33,638 bases of DNA. Origin: Ruminococcus sp. YE282 (GTDB lineage Bacteria; Bacillota; Clostridia; Oscillospirales; Acutalibacteraceae). The notes beneath the pieces were generated by a model that saw nothing but the letters and a program-made list of their open reading frames with translations, was not told where the DNA came from and searched no databases. Made by a program: the position numbers and the translations under genes. Shown here one piece after another: positions 23,625-32,227 of this stretch. The number at the start of each line of letters is the position of its first letter. The stretch's first letter is position 1. The stretch covers positions 1 to 33,638 of the forward strand of contig FMUV01000027.1 in the NCBI GenBank assembly GCA_900101355.1, given 5' to 3'.

Positions 23625-24101
23625 ATGAAAAGACAAGATTATATTTCATGGGATGAATACTTTATGGGAGTTGCACTGCTTGCGGCAAAGCGCAGCAAAG
23701 ACCCGAATACACAGGTCGGAGCCTGCATTGTCGATTGCAACAACATAATTTTGTCTACCGGATACAACGGTTTTCCTTATGGATGTTCGGATGATGACTA
23801 TCCGTGGGACAGGGAGGGCGATGACACAAAATATAACTATGTTGTGCACGCCGAACTCAATGCAATTCTTAATGCAAGAGGAAGAGATTTGAAGGACGCA
23901 AGAATCTATGTTGACCTGTTTCCGTGCAATCAATGTGCCAAGGCGATAATTCAGTCGGGAATATCCGAAGTGGTTTACCTTTATGACAAGTATGCCGATA
24001 CCGCAGAAACCGTTGCTTCTAAAAAAATGCTGACCTCTGCGGGGGTAAAACTGCGCCATTTTACAACAGACAGAAGCGTTATTGAACTGAAATTTAATTA
24101 A
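23625..24101 (+). CDS. Deoxycytidylate (dCMP) deaminase
   Basis: A 158-residue zinc deaminase converting dCMP to dUMP, feeding thymidylate synthesis. HAELNAI (H75, catalytic E77) and PCNQC (C101, C104) supply the zinc site. NTQVGACIVD and the GYNGFPYG segment are those of the dCMP deaminase/ComEB group, not cytidine deaminases. Length is typical of the short form without membrane segments, so it is cytoplasmic. GAGGTG precedes the ATG. It converges on an HD-domain nucleotidase-like gene, a plausible nucleotide-metabolism neighbour. Confidence 0.92.
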   Translation: MKRQDYISWDEYFMGVALLAAKRSKDPNTQVGACIVDCNNIILSTGYNGFPYGCSDDDYPWDREGDDTKYNYVVHAELNAILNARGRDLKDARIYVDLFPCNQCAKAIIQSGISEVVYLYDKYADTAETVASKKMLTSAGVKLRHFTTDRSVIELKFN

Positions 24102-24113
24102 TGTGCAGGGAAG

Positions 24114-24135
24114 AGGCGAGACTTTCGCCTTTGTA
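24114..24135 (+). terminator. Weak terminator after the dCMP deaminase gene
   Basis: AGGCGA / TCGCCT stem with loop GACTT, followed by TTGTA. Six base pairs and a poor T tract make it a weak candidate. Confidence 0.5.
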
Positions 24136-24190
24136 TTAGCCTGATTTTAACTCTTGAATAACTCTTGAATTAAGAAACAGAGGATAGGGG

Positions 24191-24784
24191 TTAATTTTGT
24201 ATGCGACCTTTTTCAACGTTCGGCATTATAAAATTATTGAGGGCATAGTCCCAAAGTGTTTTTGAACCGTCAGCCGAGTTGCTGTTTCTTTCCAAAATCT
24301 GCTGAAGCTTTACCTTGTGAGACTTCCACATCTTTCCGTCGGTTGCATTATTGAGCATTGCGGGCTGAAAATTATCCATTGTGTGTGCAAATTTTGCCTC
24401 GGGCGTTTCGCCCGCTTCAAATTCATCCCACAGTGCGCTGAATTTGTCTTTTTGGTCGTCGGAAAGCACTCCGAAAATCCTTTCAGCCGCTTTTACTTCA
24501 CGTTCACGCTGCGTCTTTTTTCCTTCGTCGTCATATGCGTATGTATCTCCGGCGTCTATTTCTACAACGTCGTGAATCAGTATCATAGAGATTGTTTTCA
24601 GCAAGTCGATTTTTTCATTTGAATATTCCTGAAGCAAAATACACATAACAGCCATATGCCATGCGTGTTCTGCATCATTTTCCCTGGTTTCGCCGTCAGA
24701 CAAAAGAGTCTGGCGTTTTATTTTTTTCTCTTTATCAAGTTCCAGACAAAACTCAATTTGTTTGTCGATTCTTTCTTTACTCAT
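24191..24784 (-). CDS. HD domain protein, YfbR/HDDC2-like 5'-deoxynucleotidase candidate
   Basis: A 197-residue HD-superfamily phosphohydrolase. The first metal histidine is in NDAEHAWHMAV (H40), the HD pair is in LIHDVVEIDAGD (H71, D72), and a later aspartate in AHTMDNFQP completes the metal site. This arrangement is that of the YfbR/HDDC2 group, whose characterised members remove the 5' phosphate from deoxynucleoside monophosphates. I use ATG 24784 after AAAGGTG, not the GTG three codons upstream. It converges on the dCMP deaminase gene, consistent with a deoxynucleotide role, but specificity is inferred. Confidence 0.82.
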   Translation of the reverse strand: MSKERIDKQIEFCLELDKEKKIKRQTLLSDGETRENDAEHAWHMAVMCILLQEYSNEKIDLLKTISMILIHDVVEIDAGDTYAYDDEGKKTQREREVKAAERIFGVLSDDQKDKFSALWDEFEAGETPEAKFAHTMDNFQPAMLNNATDGKMWKSHKVKLQQILERNSNSADGSKTLWDYALNNFIMPNVEKGRIQN

Positions 24785-24823
24785 ACAATTCACCTTTCTG
24801 ATTGTTTTTGTCCCATAAACGGC

Positions 24824-24862
24824 AAAATGGCAATACCGACAACGGTACTGCCATTATTTTGC
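24824..24862 (-). terminator. Terminator of the NlpC/P60 gene
   Basis: AATGGCA-A-TACCG pairs with CGGTA-C-TGCCATT around ACAA. On the minus strand it is followed by TTTTGCCG. The stem is strong, with one internal mismatch. Confidence 0.75.
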
Positions 24863-24868
24863 TAAGTT

Positions 24869-26386
24869 TTACCATCTTGCATTCCATTCGGATTTAGGTG
24901 TTGTTTTTTTCTTCTTTTCACAGTATCTTGCATATCTTTTGCTTTTGTGGTCACGTAAGAAGAACACAAGTGCTGTAACGCCGAGTATTACGGCAACAAG
25001 TACGAACCAAACCCAAACGGTAGCTGTTCTTTTTACCTGGGCGGTAGTTACAGACGGGATTACCGAAGATGATTTTGAAAGCACCTTTTGAGTAACTTTG
25101 TTTGTCTTAACTACAATATCCGAGGCTGTGTCAGCGTAATTTTGGTTCTGCTGATTTGAAATAATCAATGCAGAGGGGCTTACCGTTGACGGCAGCTGAA
25201 CAGGGCCTGATGTGCTCTGAACATCATTTGTTACAGGGTTAGGATTTGCAACGGCATTTTCACTGAAAAGTGCGTTGTATGTAGCTTCGTCAACTACGCC
25301 TGTTGCATCAATGTTGTTTGCTGTCTGGAAAGCCTTTACGGCTGTTTCGGTATTTGCACCGAAGAAGTTGTCAACCGTGTCTGTATAGTATCCAAGGTCT
25401 CTGAGCTTTGCCTGAATGTCGCCGACTTTGGTGTCGTCATCGCCAAGCTTAAACTCGGTTTTCGGTGTTGTTTCCTCGGGAACGGTTGTTTCTTCAACTG
25501 CGCTTTCCTGCGGAGCATTGTCGGAATAAAGCACATCGAGGTCTGAGCCGGCTATGCCGTCAACTGTAAGACCTGCGGCTGCCTGAAATGCCTTGTATGC
25601 TGCCTGTGTGGCTTCGCCGAAGTTTCCGTCAACTTCACCGTTGAAGTAGCCAAGCTCTTTAAGACGAGCCTGAATCTTTTCAACTTCTTTTCCGTTTGAA
25701 CCGAGCTGATATGATGTTGCGTTGCTTTGAGTATCTTCCGAACTGCTTGAAGAATTATCCGATGAGCTGTTTGAGGAAGATGAAGAACTTGTTGAAGAAG
25801 TATCGGACGGTGTGTCGCTTGAACGACCCATTGAATCAAAGTAGTATGTTGTTCCGCCGATTGTTCTTGAAGTATCTGTTATGTATTCGCCGTTCTCATA
25901 GTAATAGTAATCGCCGTTAAACTGTTCCCAACCGTTTTCAGTATATGAAACAGCCGCAAGCTTAAACCAATATGTCCAGCCGAGGTATGATGATGACATT
26001 GATTCGTAACAAACGCCGTAATCATCGCCTCTTGCGTCAACCTCCATGCCGTTGCCGACATAAACGCCGACGTGTCCCGGACGCCAAAGACCAAGACCGT
26101 GAATATTAGGTACTCCTGCGCTTACTGAACCCTGCTCAGTGCAGGTCTCAATCATATTTACTCTTTCGCCGCCGCAATATGAATAAATAAGTCCGGAGCA
26201 ATCAACCGCACCGGGGGTTGAGCCGCCGTAAACATAGCTCCAGCCGCTGTAATAGGCATTAAGTGCCCATTCTGCAAGGCCGGCGCCTGTGCCGGACGCT
26301 CCTGCTGAAACAGAACCGAACACACATACGCTTGAAACAACGAGAATGCTCAGAATGATTGCAGTAAGCTTTTTAATCCTCTGCAT
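24869..26386 (-). CDS. Secreted, C-terminally membrane-anchored NlpC/P60 peptidoglycan hydrolase
   Basis: A 505-residue wall hydrolase. A signal peptide covers about residues 1-30. The NlpC/P60 papain-like domain follows at once, with catalytic C63 in VDCSG and H105 in RPGHVGVYV; it cleaves peptide bonds in peptidoglycan stems. Residues about 148-188 look like choline-binding-type repeats (NGWEQFNGDYYYYENG, GGTTYYFDSMGR). A Ser-rich linker (190-217) leads to two PG_binding_1 domains (about 227-287 and 312-375), each with a LG..G..V..IQ..L..LGY pattern. After a Thr/Pro/Ser-rich region a transmembrane helix (about 455-477) and a basic tail anchor it in the membrane. Domain order, catalytic first and anchor last, is less common. 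It has its own promoter and terminator. Confidence 0.92.
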   Translation of the reverse strand: MQRIKKLTAIILSILVVSSVCVFGSVSAGASGTGAGLAEWALNAYYSGWSYVYGGSTPGAVDCSGLIYSYCGGERVNMIETCTEQGSVSAGVPNIHGLGLWRPGHVGVYVGNGMEVDARGDDYGVCYESMSSSYLGWTYWFKLAAVSYTENGWEQFNGDYYYYENGEYITDTSRTIGGTTYYFDSMGRSSDTPSDTSSTSSSSSSNSSSDNSSSSSEDTQSNATSYQLGSNGKEVEKIQARLKELGYFNGEVDGNFGEATQAAYKAFQAAAGLTVDGIAGSDLDVLYSDNAPQESAVEETTVPEETTPKTEFKLGDDDTKVGDIQAKLRDLGYYTDTVDNFFGANTETAVKAFQTANNIDATGVVDEATYNALFSENAVANPNPVTNDVQSTSGPVQLPSTVSPSALIISNQQNQNYADTASDIVVKTNKVTQKVLSKSSSVIPSVTTAQVKRTATVWVWFVLVAVILGVTALVFFLRDHKSKRYARYCEKKKKTTPKSEWNARW

Positions 26387-26465
26387 TTTAAAAACCTCCA
26401 GTTAATAATTAACAGCACTCCTAAAAATTACAAATTCGGAGCAACTTATTAACAAATTTGTAACT

Positions 26466-26494
26466 ATTATATCATCTTTGTTTTTATAAATCAA
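26466..26494 (-). promoter_or_regulatory. Sigma-A promoter for the NlpC/P60 gene
   Basis: On the minus strand TTGATT (26489-26494), a 17-bp spacer and perfect TATAAT (26466-26471), with a leader of about 70 nt. Confidence 0.82.
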
Positions 26495-26593
26495 CCCCTT
26501 GTGCCCGAATTTTTGATTTTTATGCAGTTTTAGCCACATAATTAAGCATTATTTTCTTTTTATGAAAAATAAAATTAAAAATAATTACAAAAA

Positions 26594-26662
26594 ATTACAT
26601 ATTCATGTAATATGTTTTTTGTTGCATATCGGTTATACTATTATATATGCATTTTTGCATAT
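26594..26662. repeat. Two small AT-rich inverted repeats in the divergent gap
   Basis: ATTACAT-ATTC-ATGTAAT (26594-26611) and ATATGCA-TTTT-TGCATAT (26645-26662) are perfect 7-bp inverted repeats about 33 bp apart. They lie between the NlpC/P60 and LRR lipoprotein promoters and could be operator sites. In such AT-rich DNA chance is a serious alternative. No gene is seen in 26387-26911. Confidence 0.55.
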
Positions 26663-26816
26663 GAATTTAAATTGTATTTTTTTACAGTCAAATATAAACG
26701 AATCGGCAGTTTTTAAAGTAAAATAATTAAATTTGGTGGTTTTTGCTCAATAAAGCCCTGATATTCACAGTTTTATTATATAACCCGATAAAAGTGTAAA
26801 AAATCGAAAAAATACA

Positions 26817-26846
26817 TTGACAAATATTTAACGATGATGATAGAAT
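26817..26846 (+). promoter_or_regulatory. Promoter with Rex-like operator for the LRR lipoprotein-adhE region
   Basis: A perfect TTGACA (26817-26822), an 18-bp spacer and TAGAAT (26841-26846). The -35 is embedded in TTGACAA-ATAT-TTAACGA (26817-26834), which matches the clostridial Rex consensus TTGTTAA-N4-TTAACAA at 11 of 14 fixed positions. Rex is a redox (NADH/NAD+) repressor known to control adhE in clostridia. Binding here is inference. Confidence 0.6.
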
Positions 26847-26911
26847 GGTACTGTCAGAGAAAGAATATTAACGGATTATAAAATATTGTGGAATGGAAGG
26901 AAATCTGCCAA

Positions 26912-27631
26912 ATGAAAAGATTTTTATGCGCCCTGCTTGCCTGTTCAATGTGTGCAACGGCGGCTGTCGGATTTGCCGGCTGCGGATGTACTGATAACAC
27001 CGACAATAAGCCGGGCTATGTTGTTCCTACAACCGTACCTGATCTGAAAAGTGACGATTTCGGGTTCTTCATCATCAATGACAACCAATTGATGATTACC
27101 GAATATCTCGGCACAAACAAAGATGTTGTAATTCCCGAAACATTTAATAATTACACAGTTACAACTATCGGCAGCAGCGTTTTTAATTCAAAAGATATTA
27201 CAAGCGTTGAAATGCCGGATTCAATTACCGAAATAAAGGATTACGCTTTTTCAAGCAACAGAAACTTAAAGAGTGTAAAACTTTCCAAAAACCTTGAGAC
27301 TTTGGGCACTAACGTATTTTTTAATTGCAGAAGTCTTGAGTCAATCGAACTTCCGACAACGCTCAAAGATATAGGCGTTTATGCTTTTGCGGCAGCCGGT
27401 CTTAAAAGCGTTACAATTCCTGAGAGTGATACATTTACAAAGCTCGGCGAGTTTATGTTCTATCAATGTCAGGAGCTTACGGAAGTAACACTTCCTTCAA
27501 CCGTAAAAGAAATTCCCGATAATGCGTTTTCGGATTGTCCGAATCCGATTACCATCAAAGCACCCGAGGGTTCTTACGGTATTGATTACGCAAAGAATAA
27601 TAATTTTGCGTATGAGGAAATTTCAGAATAA
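26912..27631 (+). CDS. Leucine-rich repeat (BspA-type) lipoprotein
   Basis: A 239-residue surface lipoprotein. A short signal peptide ends in the lipobox VGFAGC, so the following cysteine should be lipid-modified. From about residue 70 there are four to five BspA-type (LRR_5) repeats with the pattern I...AF..C..L.SV.LP..L..IG. These repeats often bind host or polymer surfaces. I use ATG 26912 after GGAAGGAAA; an upstream GTG at 26888 is in frame but poorly placed. It lies 63 bp before adhE with no terminator between, so the two may be co-transcribed. Confidence 0.85.
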   Translation: MKRFLCALLACSMCATAAVGFAGCGCTDNTDNKPGYVVPTTVPDLKSDDFGFFIINDNQLMITEYLGTNKDVVIPETFNNYTVTTIGSSVFNSKDITSVEMPDSITEIKDYAFSSNRNLKSVKLSKNLETLGTNVFFNCRSLESIELPTTLKDIGVYAFAAAGLKSVTIPESDTFTKLGEFMFYQCQELTEVTLPSTVKEIPDNAFSDCPNPITIKAPEGSYGIDYAKNNNFAYEEISE

Positions 27632-27694
27632 TCAGCCAAACTTTCAGCTCTGCTGAATGACATAACACAATAAAGTTAGATAAGAGGTAGTCAA

Positions 27695-30316
27695 ATGAGT
27701 AACAAAGAGTATCCTATTGTGGACAACACAGAAACTTTTGAAGCAGCCCTTGCAAAAGTAAGAGAAGCTCAGAAGATTTTCTCAACCTACACACAGGAAC
27801 AGGTTGACAAGATTTTCCTTGCTGCTGCAACCGCAGCTAACAAAATGCGTATCCCGCTTGCAAAGCTCGCTGTTGAAGAAACAGGAATGGGCGTTGCAGA
27901 AGACAAGGTAATCAAGAACCACTTCGCATCAGAATATATTTACAACGCATACAGAAATGTTAAAACTTGCGGCGTTATCGAAGAGGACAAGTCGTTCGGT
28001 ATCAAAAAGATTGCTGAGCCAATCGGTGTAATTGCTGCCGTTATCCCGACAACAAACCCAACTTCAACTGCTATCTTTAAAACACTTGTTTGCTTAAAGA
28101 CACGTAACGGTATCATCATCAGCCCACACCCACGTGCTAAGAAGAGCACAATCGAAGCTGCAAAGGTTGTTCTTGAGGCTGCTGTTGAAGCAGGTGCTCC
28201 GGAAGGAATCATCAGCTGGATTGACATTCCTTCACTTGAACTTACAAATATGCTTATGCAGGAAGCTGACTGCATTCTCGCAACAGGCGGTCCGGGAATG
28301 GTTAAGGCTGCTTATTCATCAGGTAAGCCGGCACTCGGCGTCGGCGCAGGTAACACTCCTGCTATCATTGATGAGACAGCAGATATTCTTCTTGCAGTTA
28401 ACTCAATTATTCACTCAAAGACATTTGATAACGGTATGATTTGCGCTTCTGAGCAGTCAGTTATCGTTGAAAAGAAAATCTACTCAAAGGTTAAGAAGGA
28501 ATTTAAGGCACGCGGTTGTTACTTCCTTAATGCTGACGAAACAGAAAAGGTAAGAAAGACAATCATCATCAACGGTGCGCTTAACGCTAAAATCGTTGGT
28601 CAGAAGCCTGTTACAATCGCAGGTCTTGCAGGCGTAACAGTTCCTGAAGAAACAAAGATTCTTATCGGTGAAGTTGAATCTGTTGACATCAGCGAAGAAT
28701 TTGCTCACGAAAAGCTTTCTCCTGTTCTTGCTATGTACAAGGCTGAAGACTTTGAAGACGCTATTTCAAAGGCAGAGCACCTTATCGCTGACGGCGGTTA
28801 CGGTCACACATCTTCACTCTATGTTGACGCTGTTAACGAGAGAGCTAAGATTGACGAATTTGCTTCCCGCATGAAGACTTGCCGTATTCTTGTAAATACT
28901 CCTTCATCACAGGGCGGTATCGGTGATCTCTACAACTTCAAGCTCAGACCATCACTCACACTCGGCTGCGGCTCTTGGGGCGGCAACTCAGTATCAGAAA
29001 ACGTTGGCTGCAAGCACCTTATCAACATCAAGACGGTTGCCGAAAGGAGAGAGAATATGCTTTGGTTCAGAGCACCTGAAAAAGTTTATATCAAGAGAGG
29101 CTGTATGCCGGTAGCTCTTCAGGAGCTTAAGGACGTTATGGGCAAGAAGAGAGCCTTTATCGTAACAGACTCATTCCTTTATAAGAATGGCTACACAAAG
29201 CCAATCACAGATAAGCTCGATGAAATGGGCATTGTTCACACAACATTTGCTGATGTTGAGCCGGATCCGTCACTTATTTCAGCTCAGAAGGGTGCAGAAG
29301 TAATGCGCAAGTTTGAGCCTGACTGCATCATCGCACTCGGCGGCGGTTCTGCAATGGACGCTGGTAAGATTATGTGGGTTCTCTACGAGCATCCGGAAGC
29401 TGACTTTATGGATATGGCTATGCGTTTCTGCGATATCCGTAAGAGAGTTTACACTTTCCCGAAGATGGGCGAAAAGGCTTACTTCATTGCTATTCCTACT
29501 TCATCAGGTACAGGTTCAGAAGTTACACCGTTTGCCGTAATTACTGACCAGGATACAGGCATTAAGTACCCGCTTGCTGATTATCAGCTTATGCCTAACA
29601 TGGCTATTGTTGACGCTAACAATATGATGAGCGGTCCTAAGGGCTTGACAGCTGCATCAGGTATTGACGCTGTATCTCACGCACTTGAGGCTTATGCTTC
29701 AATGATGGCAACAGACTTTACAGACGGTCTTGCACTTCGTTCACTTGAACTCATCTTCAAGTACCTCCCTGCTTGCTATGACAACGGTCAGAATGAGCCG
29801 TTCGCACGTGAAAAGGTTGCACACGCAGCTACAATGGCTGGTATGGCATTTGCTAACGCATTCCTCGGTGTTTGCCACTCAATGGCTCACAAGCTTGGTG
29901 CTTTCCACCATGTTCCTCACGGTATTGCAAACGCACTCATGCTTGAGCAGGTAATCAGATTCAACTCTGCTGAAGTTCCTACAAAGATGGGTACATTCCC
30001 ACAGTATGACCATCCAAAGACTCAGGCTCGTTATGCTGAAGTAGCTCGTTTCCTCGGACTCGGCGGCAAGAACGACGAAGAGAGCGTTGAAAACCTTATC
30101 AAGGCTGTAAACGACCTTAAGAAGGGAGTTGGCATAAAGGATACAATCAAGGATTACGTTCCGGACGAAGAGGACTTCCTTAACCGTCTTGACGATATGA
30201 CAGAGCAGGCATTCGATGACCAGTGCACAGGCGCTAACCCAAGATACCCGCTCTTCAGCGAAATCAAGCAGATGTATCTCAATGCTTACTATGGCAACAA
30301 CAGCGAGACAGTTTAA
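27695..30316 (+). CDS. adhE: Bifunctional aldehyde / alcohol dehydrogenase AdhE
   Basis: An 873-residue fusion enzyme that reduces acetyl-CoA to acetaldehyde and then ethanol, reoxidising two NADH during fermentation. The N-terminal CoA-acylating aldehyde dehydrogenase has its catalytic cysteine in GMICASEQS (about C250). The linker is near residue 450. The C-terminal iron-dependent alcohol dehydrogenase has GGGSAMDAGK (about 549), GTGSEVTPFAVITD, and the iron-binding histidines in HALEAY and CHSMAHKLGAFHHVPHG (about 726-739). Codon choice is visibly biased (CTT/CTC Leu, ATC Ile, AAG Lys) and unlike neighbouring genes, which suggests very high expression. GAGGT lies before the ATG. A possible Rex operator lies upstream of the preceding lipoprotein gene. 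Confidence 0.97.
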   Translation: MSNKEYPIVDNTETFEAALAKVREAQKIFSTYTQEQVDKIFLAAATAANKMRIPLAKLAVEETGMGVAEDKVIKNHFASEYIYNAYRNVKTCGVIEEDKSFGIKKIAEPIGVIAAVIPTTNPTSTAIFKTLVCLKTRNGIIISPHPRAKKSTIEAAKVVLEAAVEAGAPEGIISWIDIPSLELTNMLMQEADCILATGGPGMVKAAYSSGKPALGVGAGNTPAIIDETADILLAVNSIIHSKTFDNGMICASEQSVIVEKKIYSKVKKEFKARGCYFLNADETEKVRKTIIINGALNAKIVGQKPVTIAGLAGVTVPEETKILIGEVESVDISEEFAHEKLSPVLAMYKAEDFEDAISKAEHLIADGGYGHTSSLYVDAVNERAKIDEFASRMKTCRILVNTPSSQGGIGDLYNFKLRPSLTLGCGSWGGNSVSENVGCKHLINIKTVAERRENMLWFRAPEKVYIKRGCMPVALQELKDVMGKKRAFIVTDSFLYKNGYTKPITDKLDEMGIVHTTFADVEPDPSLISAQKGAEVMRKFEPDCIIALGGGSAMDAGKIMWVLYEHPEADFMDMAMRFCDIRKRVYTFPKMGEKAYFIAIPTSSGTGSEVTPFAVITDQDTGIKYPLADYQLMPNMAIVDANNMMSGPKGLTAASGIDAVSHALEAYASMMATDFTDGLALRSLELIFKYLPACYDNGQNEPFAREKVAHAATMAGMAFANAFLGVCHSMAHKLGAFHHVPHGIANALMLEQVIRFNSAEVPTKMGTFPQYDHPKTQARYAEVARFLGLGGKNDEESVENLIKAVNDLKKGVGIKDTIKDYVPDEEDFLNRLDDMTEQAFDDQCTGANPRYPLFSEIKQMYLNAYYGNNSETV

Positions 30317-30339
30317 TTAATACACTGTTATAAATAATT

Positions 30340-30370
30340 ATCCCCGACGGATTTTTCCGTCGGGGATTTT
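30340..30370 (+). terminator. Strong terminator of adhE
   Basis: ATCCCCGACGGA pairs with CCGTCGGGGAT around TTTT, then TTTGTCTTTTT. Confidence 0.95.
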
Positions 30371-30385
30371 GTCTTTTTCTGTTTA

Positions 30386-30556
30386 ATTTAAATCGAAATA
30401 ATATTCAGACTTGCTTGCAAAAAGCAGAGCATACAACCGCTTGGCAAACAATTCAGAATAGCGCAGCTATTCAAGGGTTCAGCGGAAGATTACAATTCTT
30501 ATTGAAATTCAGACCGGAAGCAGCCTTAGAAGTTGAGAGATTACACACTGAGGTTA
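30386..30556 (-). ncRNA. Dispersed leader element, copy D (degenerate, between adhE and the GlyRS gene)
   Basis: Read on the minus strand it begins TTAACCTCAGTGTGTAATCT, which aligns with TATAATCATAGTGCAAATCT of copy C, but the -10 has decayed. It ends CGATTTAAAT. The segment ending GCTGAACCCTTGAATAGC aligns with CACCGAACCCCTGAGGAGC of copy C. GAATAGC/GCTATTC replaces the GGAGC/GCTTCC stem of copy C at the same place. It sits just beyond the glycyl-tRNA synthetase terminator. No coding sequence is seen in 30317-30609. Confidence 0.5.
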
Positions 30557-30591
30557 AAAAAACAGTGCAGACTAAAATCAGCCTGCACTGT
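30555..30591 (-). terminator. Terminator of the glycyl-tRNA synthetase gene
   Basis: On the minus strand ACAGTGCAGGCT pairs with AGTCTGCACTGT over 12 bp (one G-U), followed by TTTTTTT. Confidence 0.95.
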
Positions 30592-30609
30592 ATGTGTAAA
30601 TTAAATATA

Positions 30610-31986
30610 TCAGAATTTGATTTTATCGGAAATGTATTCGTTAAGTTTGTCAATAGCAATACGTTCCTGCTTCATTGTGTCACGGTCACGAACAGTTACG
30701 CAGCCGTCGTCAATTGAATCAAAATCGTATGTAATGCAGAACGGTGTTCCGATTTCGTCCTGACGTCTGTAACGTTTGCCGATGGAACCTGCGTCATCAT
30801 AATCTGTCATAAAGTCTTTTGACAACATTTCGTGAACTTTCTCCGCCTGTTCGTTAAGCTTCTTGGAAAGCGGAAGAACAGCAGCCTTAAACGGTGCAAG
30901 AGCGGGGTGCAGGTGCATAACAACTCGGGTGTCTTTTTCGTCAATCTGTTCTTCGTCATATGCTTCAACCACAATTGCAAGGAAGAGACGTTCAACACCG
31001 AGTGACGGCTCAATTACATACGGAATATACTTTTCATTAGTAGTCTGGTCAAAGTATTCAAGAGTTTTGCCGCTTGTTTTGCTGTGCTGTGTAAGGTCGT
31101 AATCGGTTCTGTCCGCTACACCCCAAAGCTCGCCCCAGCCGAACGGGAAGAGGTACTCAAAGTCAGTTGTAGCCTTTGAGTAGAAGCAAAGCTCTTCGGC
31201 AGAATGGTCACGAAGACGAAGATTTTCTTTTTTGATGTTGAGTGAATAAAGGAAGTCACGGCAGAATGCTCTCCAATATTCAAACCATTCAAGGTCTGTT
31301 CCGGGCTTGCAGAAGAACTCAAGCTCCATCTGCTCAAATTCACGCACACGGAAGATAAAGTTGCCCGGTGTGATTTCGTTTCTGAAAGACTTACCGACCT
31401 GTGCAACGCCAAACGGGATTTTCTTTCTGCTTGTGCGCTGAATATTAGAGAAGTTTACAAAAATTCCCTGTGCGGTTTCGGGGCGAAGATAAATTTCGTT
31501 TTTGCTGTCTTCGGTTACACCCTGAAAAGTCTTAAACATAAGGTTAAACTGACGAATGTCGGTAAAATTATGTTTGCCGCAGTTAGGGCATGGAATTTGC
31601 TTTTCATTAATATAGTCTGTCATCTGCTGGTTTGTCCAGCCTGCAACATTTGTGCCGTCAAAGTCTTCAATCAGATTGTCTGCACGGTGGCGTGTCTTAC
31701 ACTCCTTGCAGTCCATCAAAGGGTCGGAAAATCCGCCGAGGTGACCCGAAGCAACCCAGGTTTGCGGATTCATAAGAATTGCAGAGTCAAGACCTACGTT
31801 ATATTTGTTTTCCTGAACAAATTTTTTGAGCCAGGCATTTTTGATGTTATTTTTAAGTGCAACGCCAAGAGGTCCGAAGTCCCAGGTGTTTGCAAGTCCG
31901 CCGTAAATTTCAGAGCCTGGGTAAACAAAGCCTCTTCCTTTACACAAAGCGACAATTTTTTCCATGGTTTTTTTGCTGTTATCCAT
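30610..31986 (-). CDS. glyQS: Glycine--tRNA ligase, single-chain dimeric type
   Basis: A 458-residue class II synthetase that charges tRNA-Gly. The N-terminal motif 1 region reads [12 protein letters not shown], motif 2 is [21 protein letters not shown], and motif 3 is [18 protein letters not shown] and CPNCGKHNF supply two pairs of cysteines for a zinc site. The C-terminal anticodon-binding domain ends the protein. This is the alpha2 type, not the alpha2beta2 GlyQ plus GlyS type. I use ATG 31986 after GAGAGG; the in-frame ATG 22 codons upstream lies inside the promoter. The leader is only about 30 nt, so there is no T-box. Confidence 0.96.
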   Translation of the reverse strand: MDNSKKTMEKIVALCKGRGFVYPGSEIYGGLANTWDFGPLGVALKNNIKNAWLKKFVQENKYNVGLDSAILMNPQTWVASGHLGGFSDPLMDCKECKTRHRADNLIEDFDGTNVAGWTNQQMTDYINEKQIPCPNCGKHNFTDIRQFNLMFKTFQGVTEDSKNEIYLRPETAQGIFVNFSNIQRTSRKKIPFGVAQVGKSFRNEITPGNFIFRVREFEQMELEFFCKPGTDLEWFEYWRAFCRDFLYSLNIKKENLRLRDHSAEELCFYSKATTDFEYLFPFGWGELWGVADRTDYDLTQHSKTSGKTLEYFDQTTNEKYIPYVIEPSLGVERLFLAIVVEAYDEEQIDEKDTRVVMHLHPALAPFKAAVLPLSKKLNEQAEKVHEMLSKDFMTDYDDAGSIGKRYRRQDEIGTPFCITYDFDSIDDGCVTVRDRDTMKQERIAIDKLNEYISDKIKF

Positions 31987-32023
31987 AATATAGCCTCTCT
32001 TTTGTTTGAAATATACACCTAAA

Positions 32024-32052
32024 AATATACAATTAATTTTTGTTTGTGTCAA
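32024..32052 (-). promoter_or_regulatory. Sigma-A promoter for the glycyl-tRNA synthetase gene
   Basis: On the minus strand a perfect TTGACA (32047-32052), a 17-bp spacer and TATATT (32024-32029). Confidence 0.87.
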
Positions 32053-32155
32053 TAGCCTTTGACGTGATGTAGAAAAAATAACAATCTTTTACTTAATTTT
32101 ATTGGATTTTACATATGGTATGAATAATTAAATTAACATATTTTCCAAAAAAGGC

Positions 32156-32184
32156 TTGTAAAATTAATACTTTTAATGTATAAT
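32156..32184 (+). promoter_or_regulatory. Sigma-A promoter for the secreted starch-binding-like gene
   Basis: TTGTAA (32156-32161), a 17-bp spacer and perfect TATAAT (32179-32184). A 7-bp inverted repeat ATTACTC/GAGTAAT (32188-32209) follows immediately, at or just before the mRNA 5' end and ahead of AAAAGGAGG. Confidence 0.85.
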
Positions 32185-32227
32185 GATATTACTCAATTTT
32201 ATGAGTAATCAAAAGGAGGAATTACCG

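Noticed and set aside
31987..32052. T-box leader before the glycyl-tRNA synthetase gene
   Set aside because: A consensus promoter leaves only about 30 nt of leader, and no T-box sequence is present.
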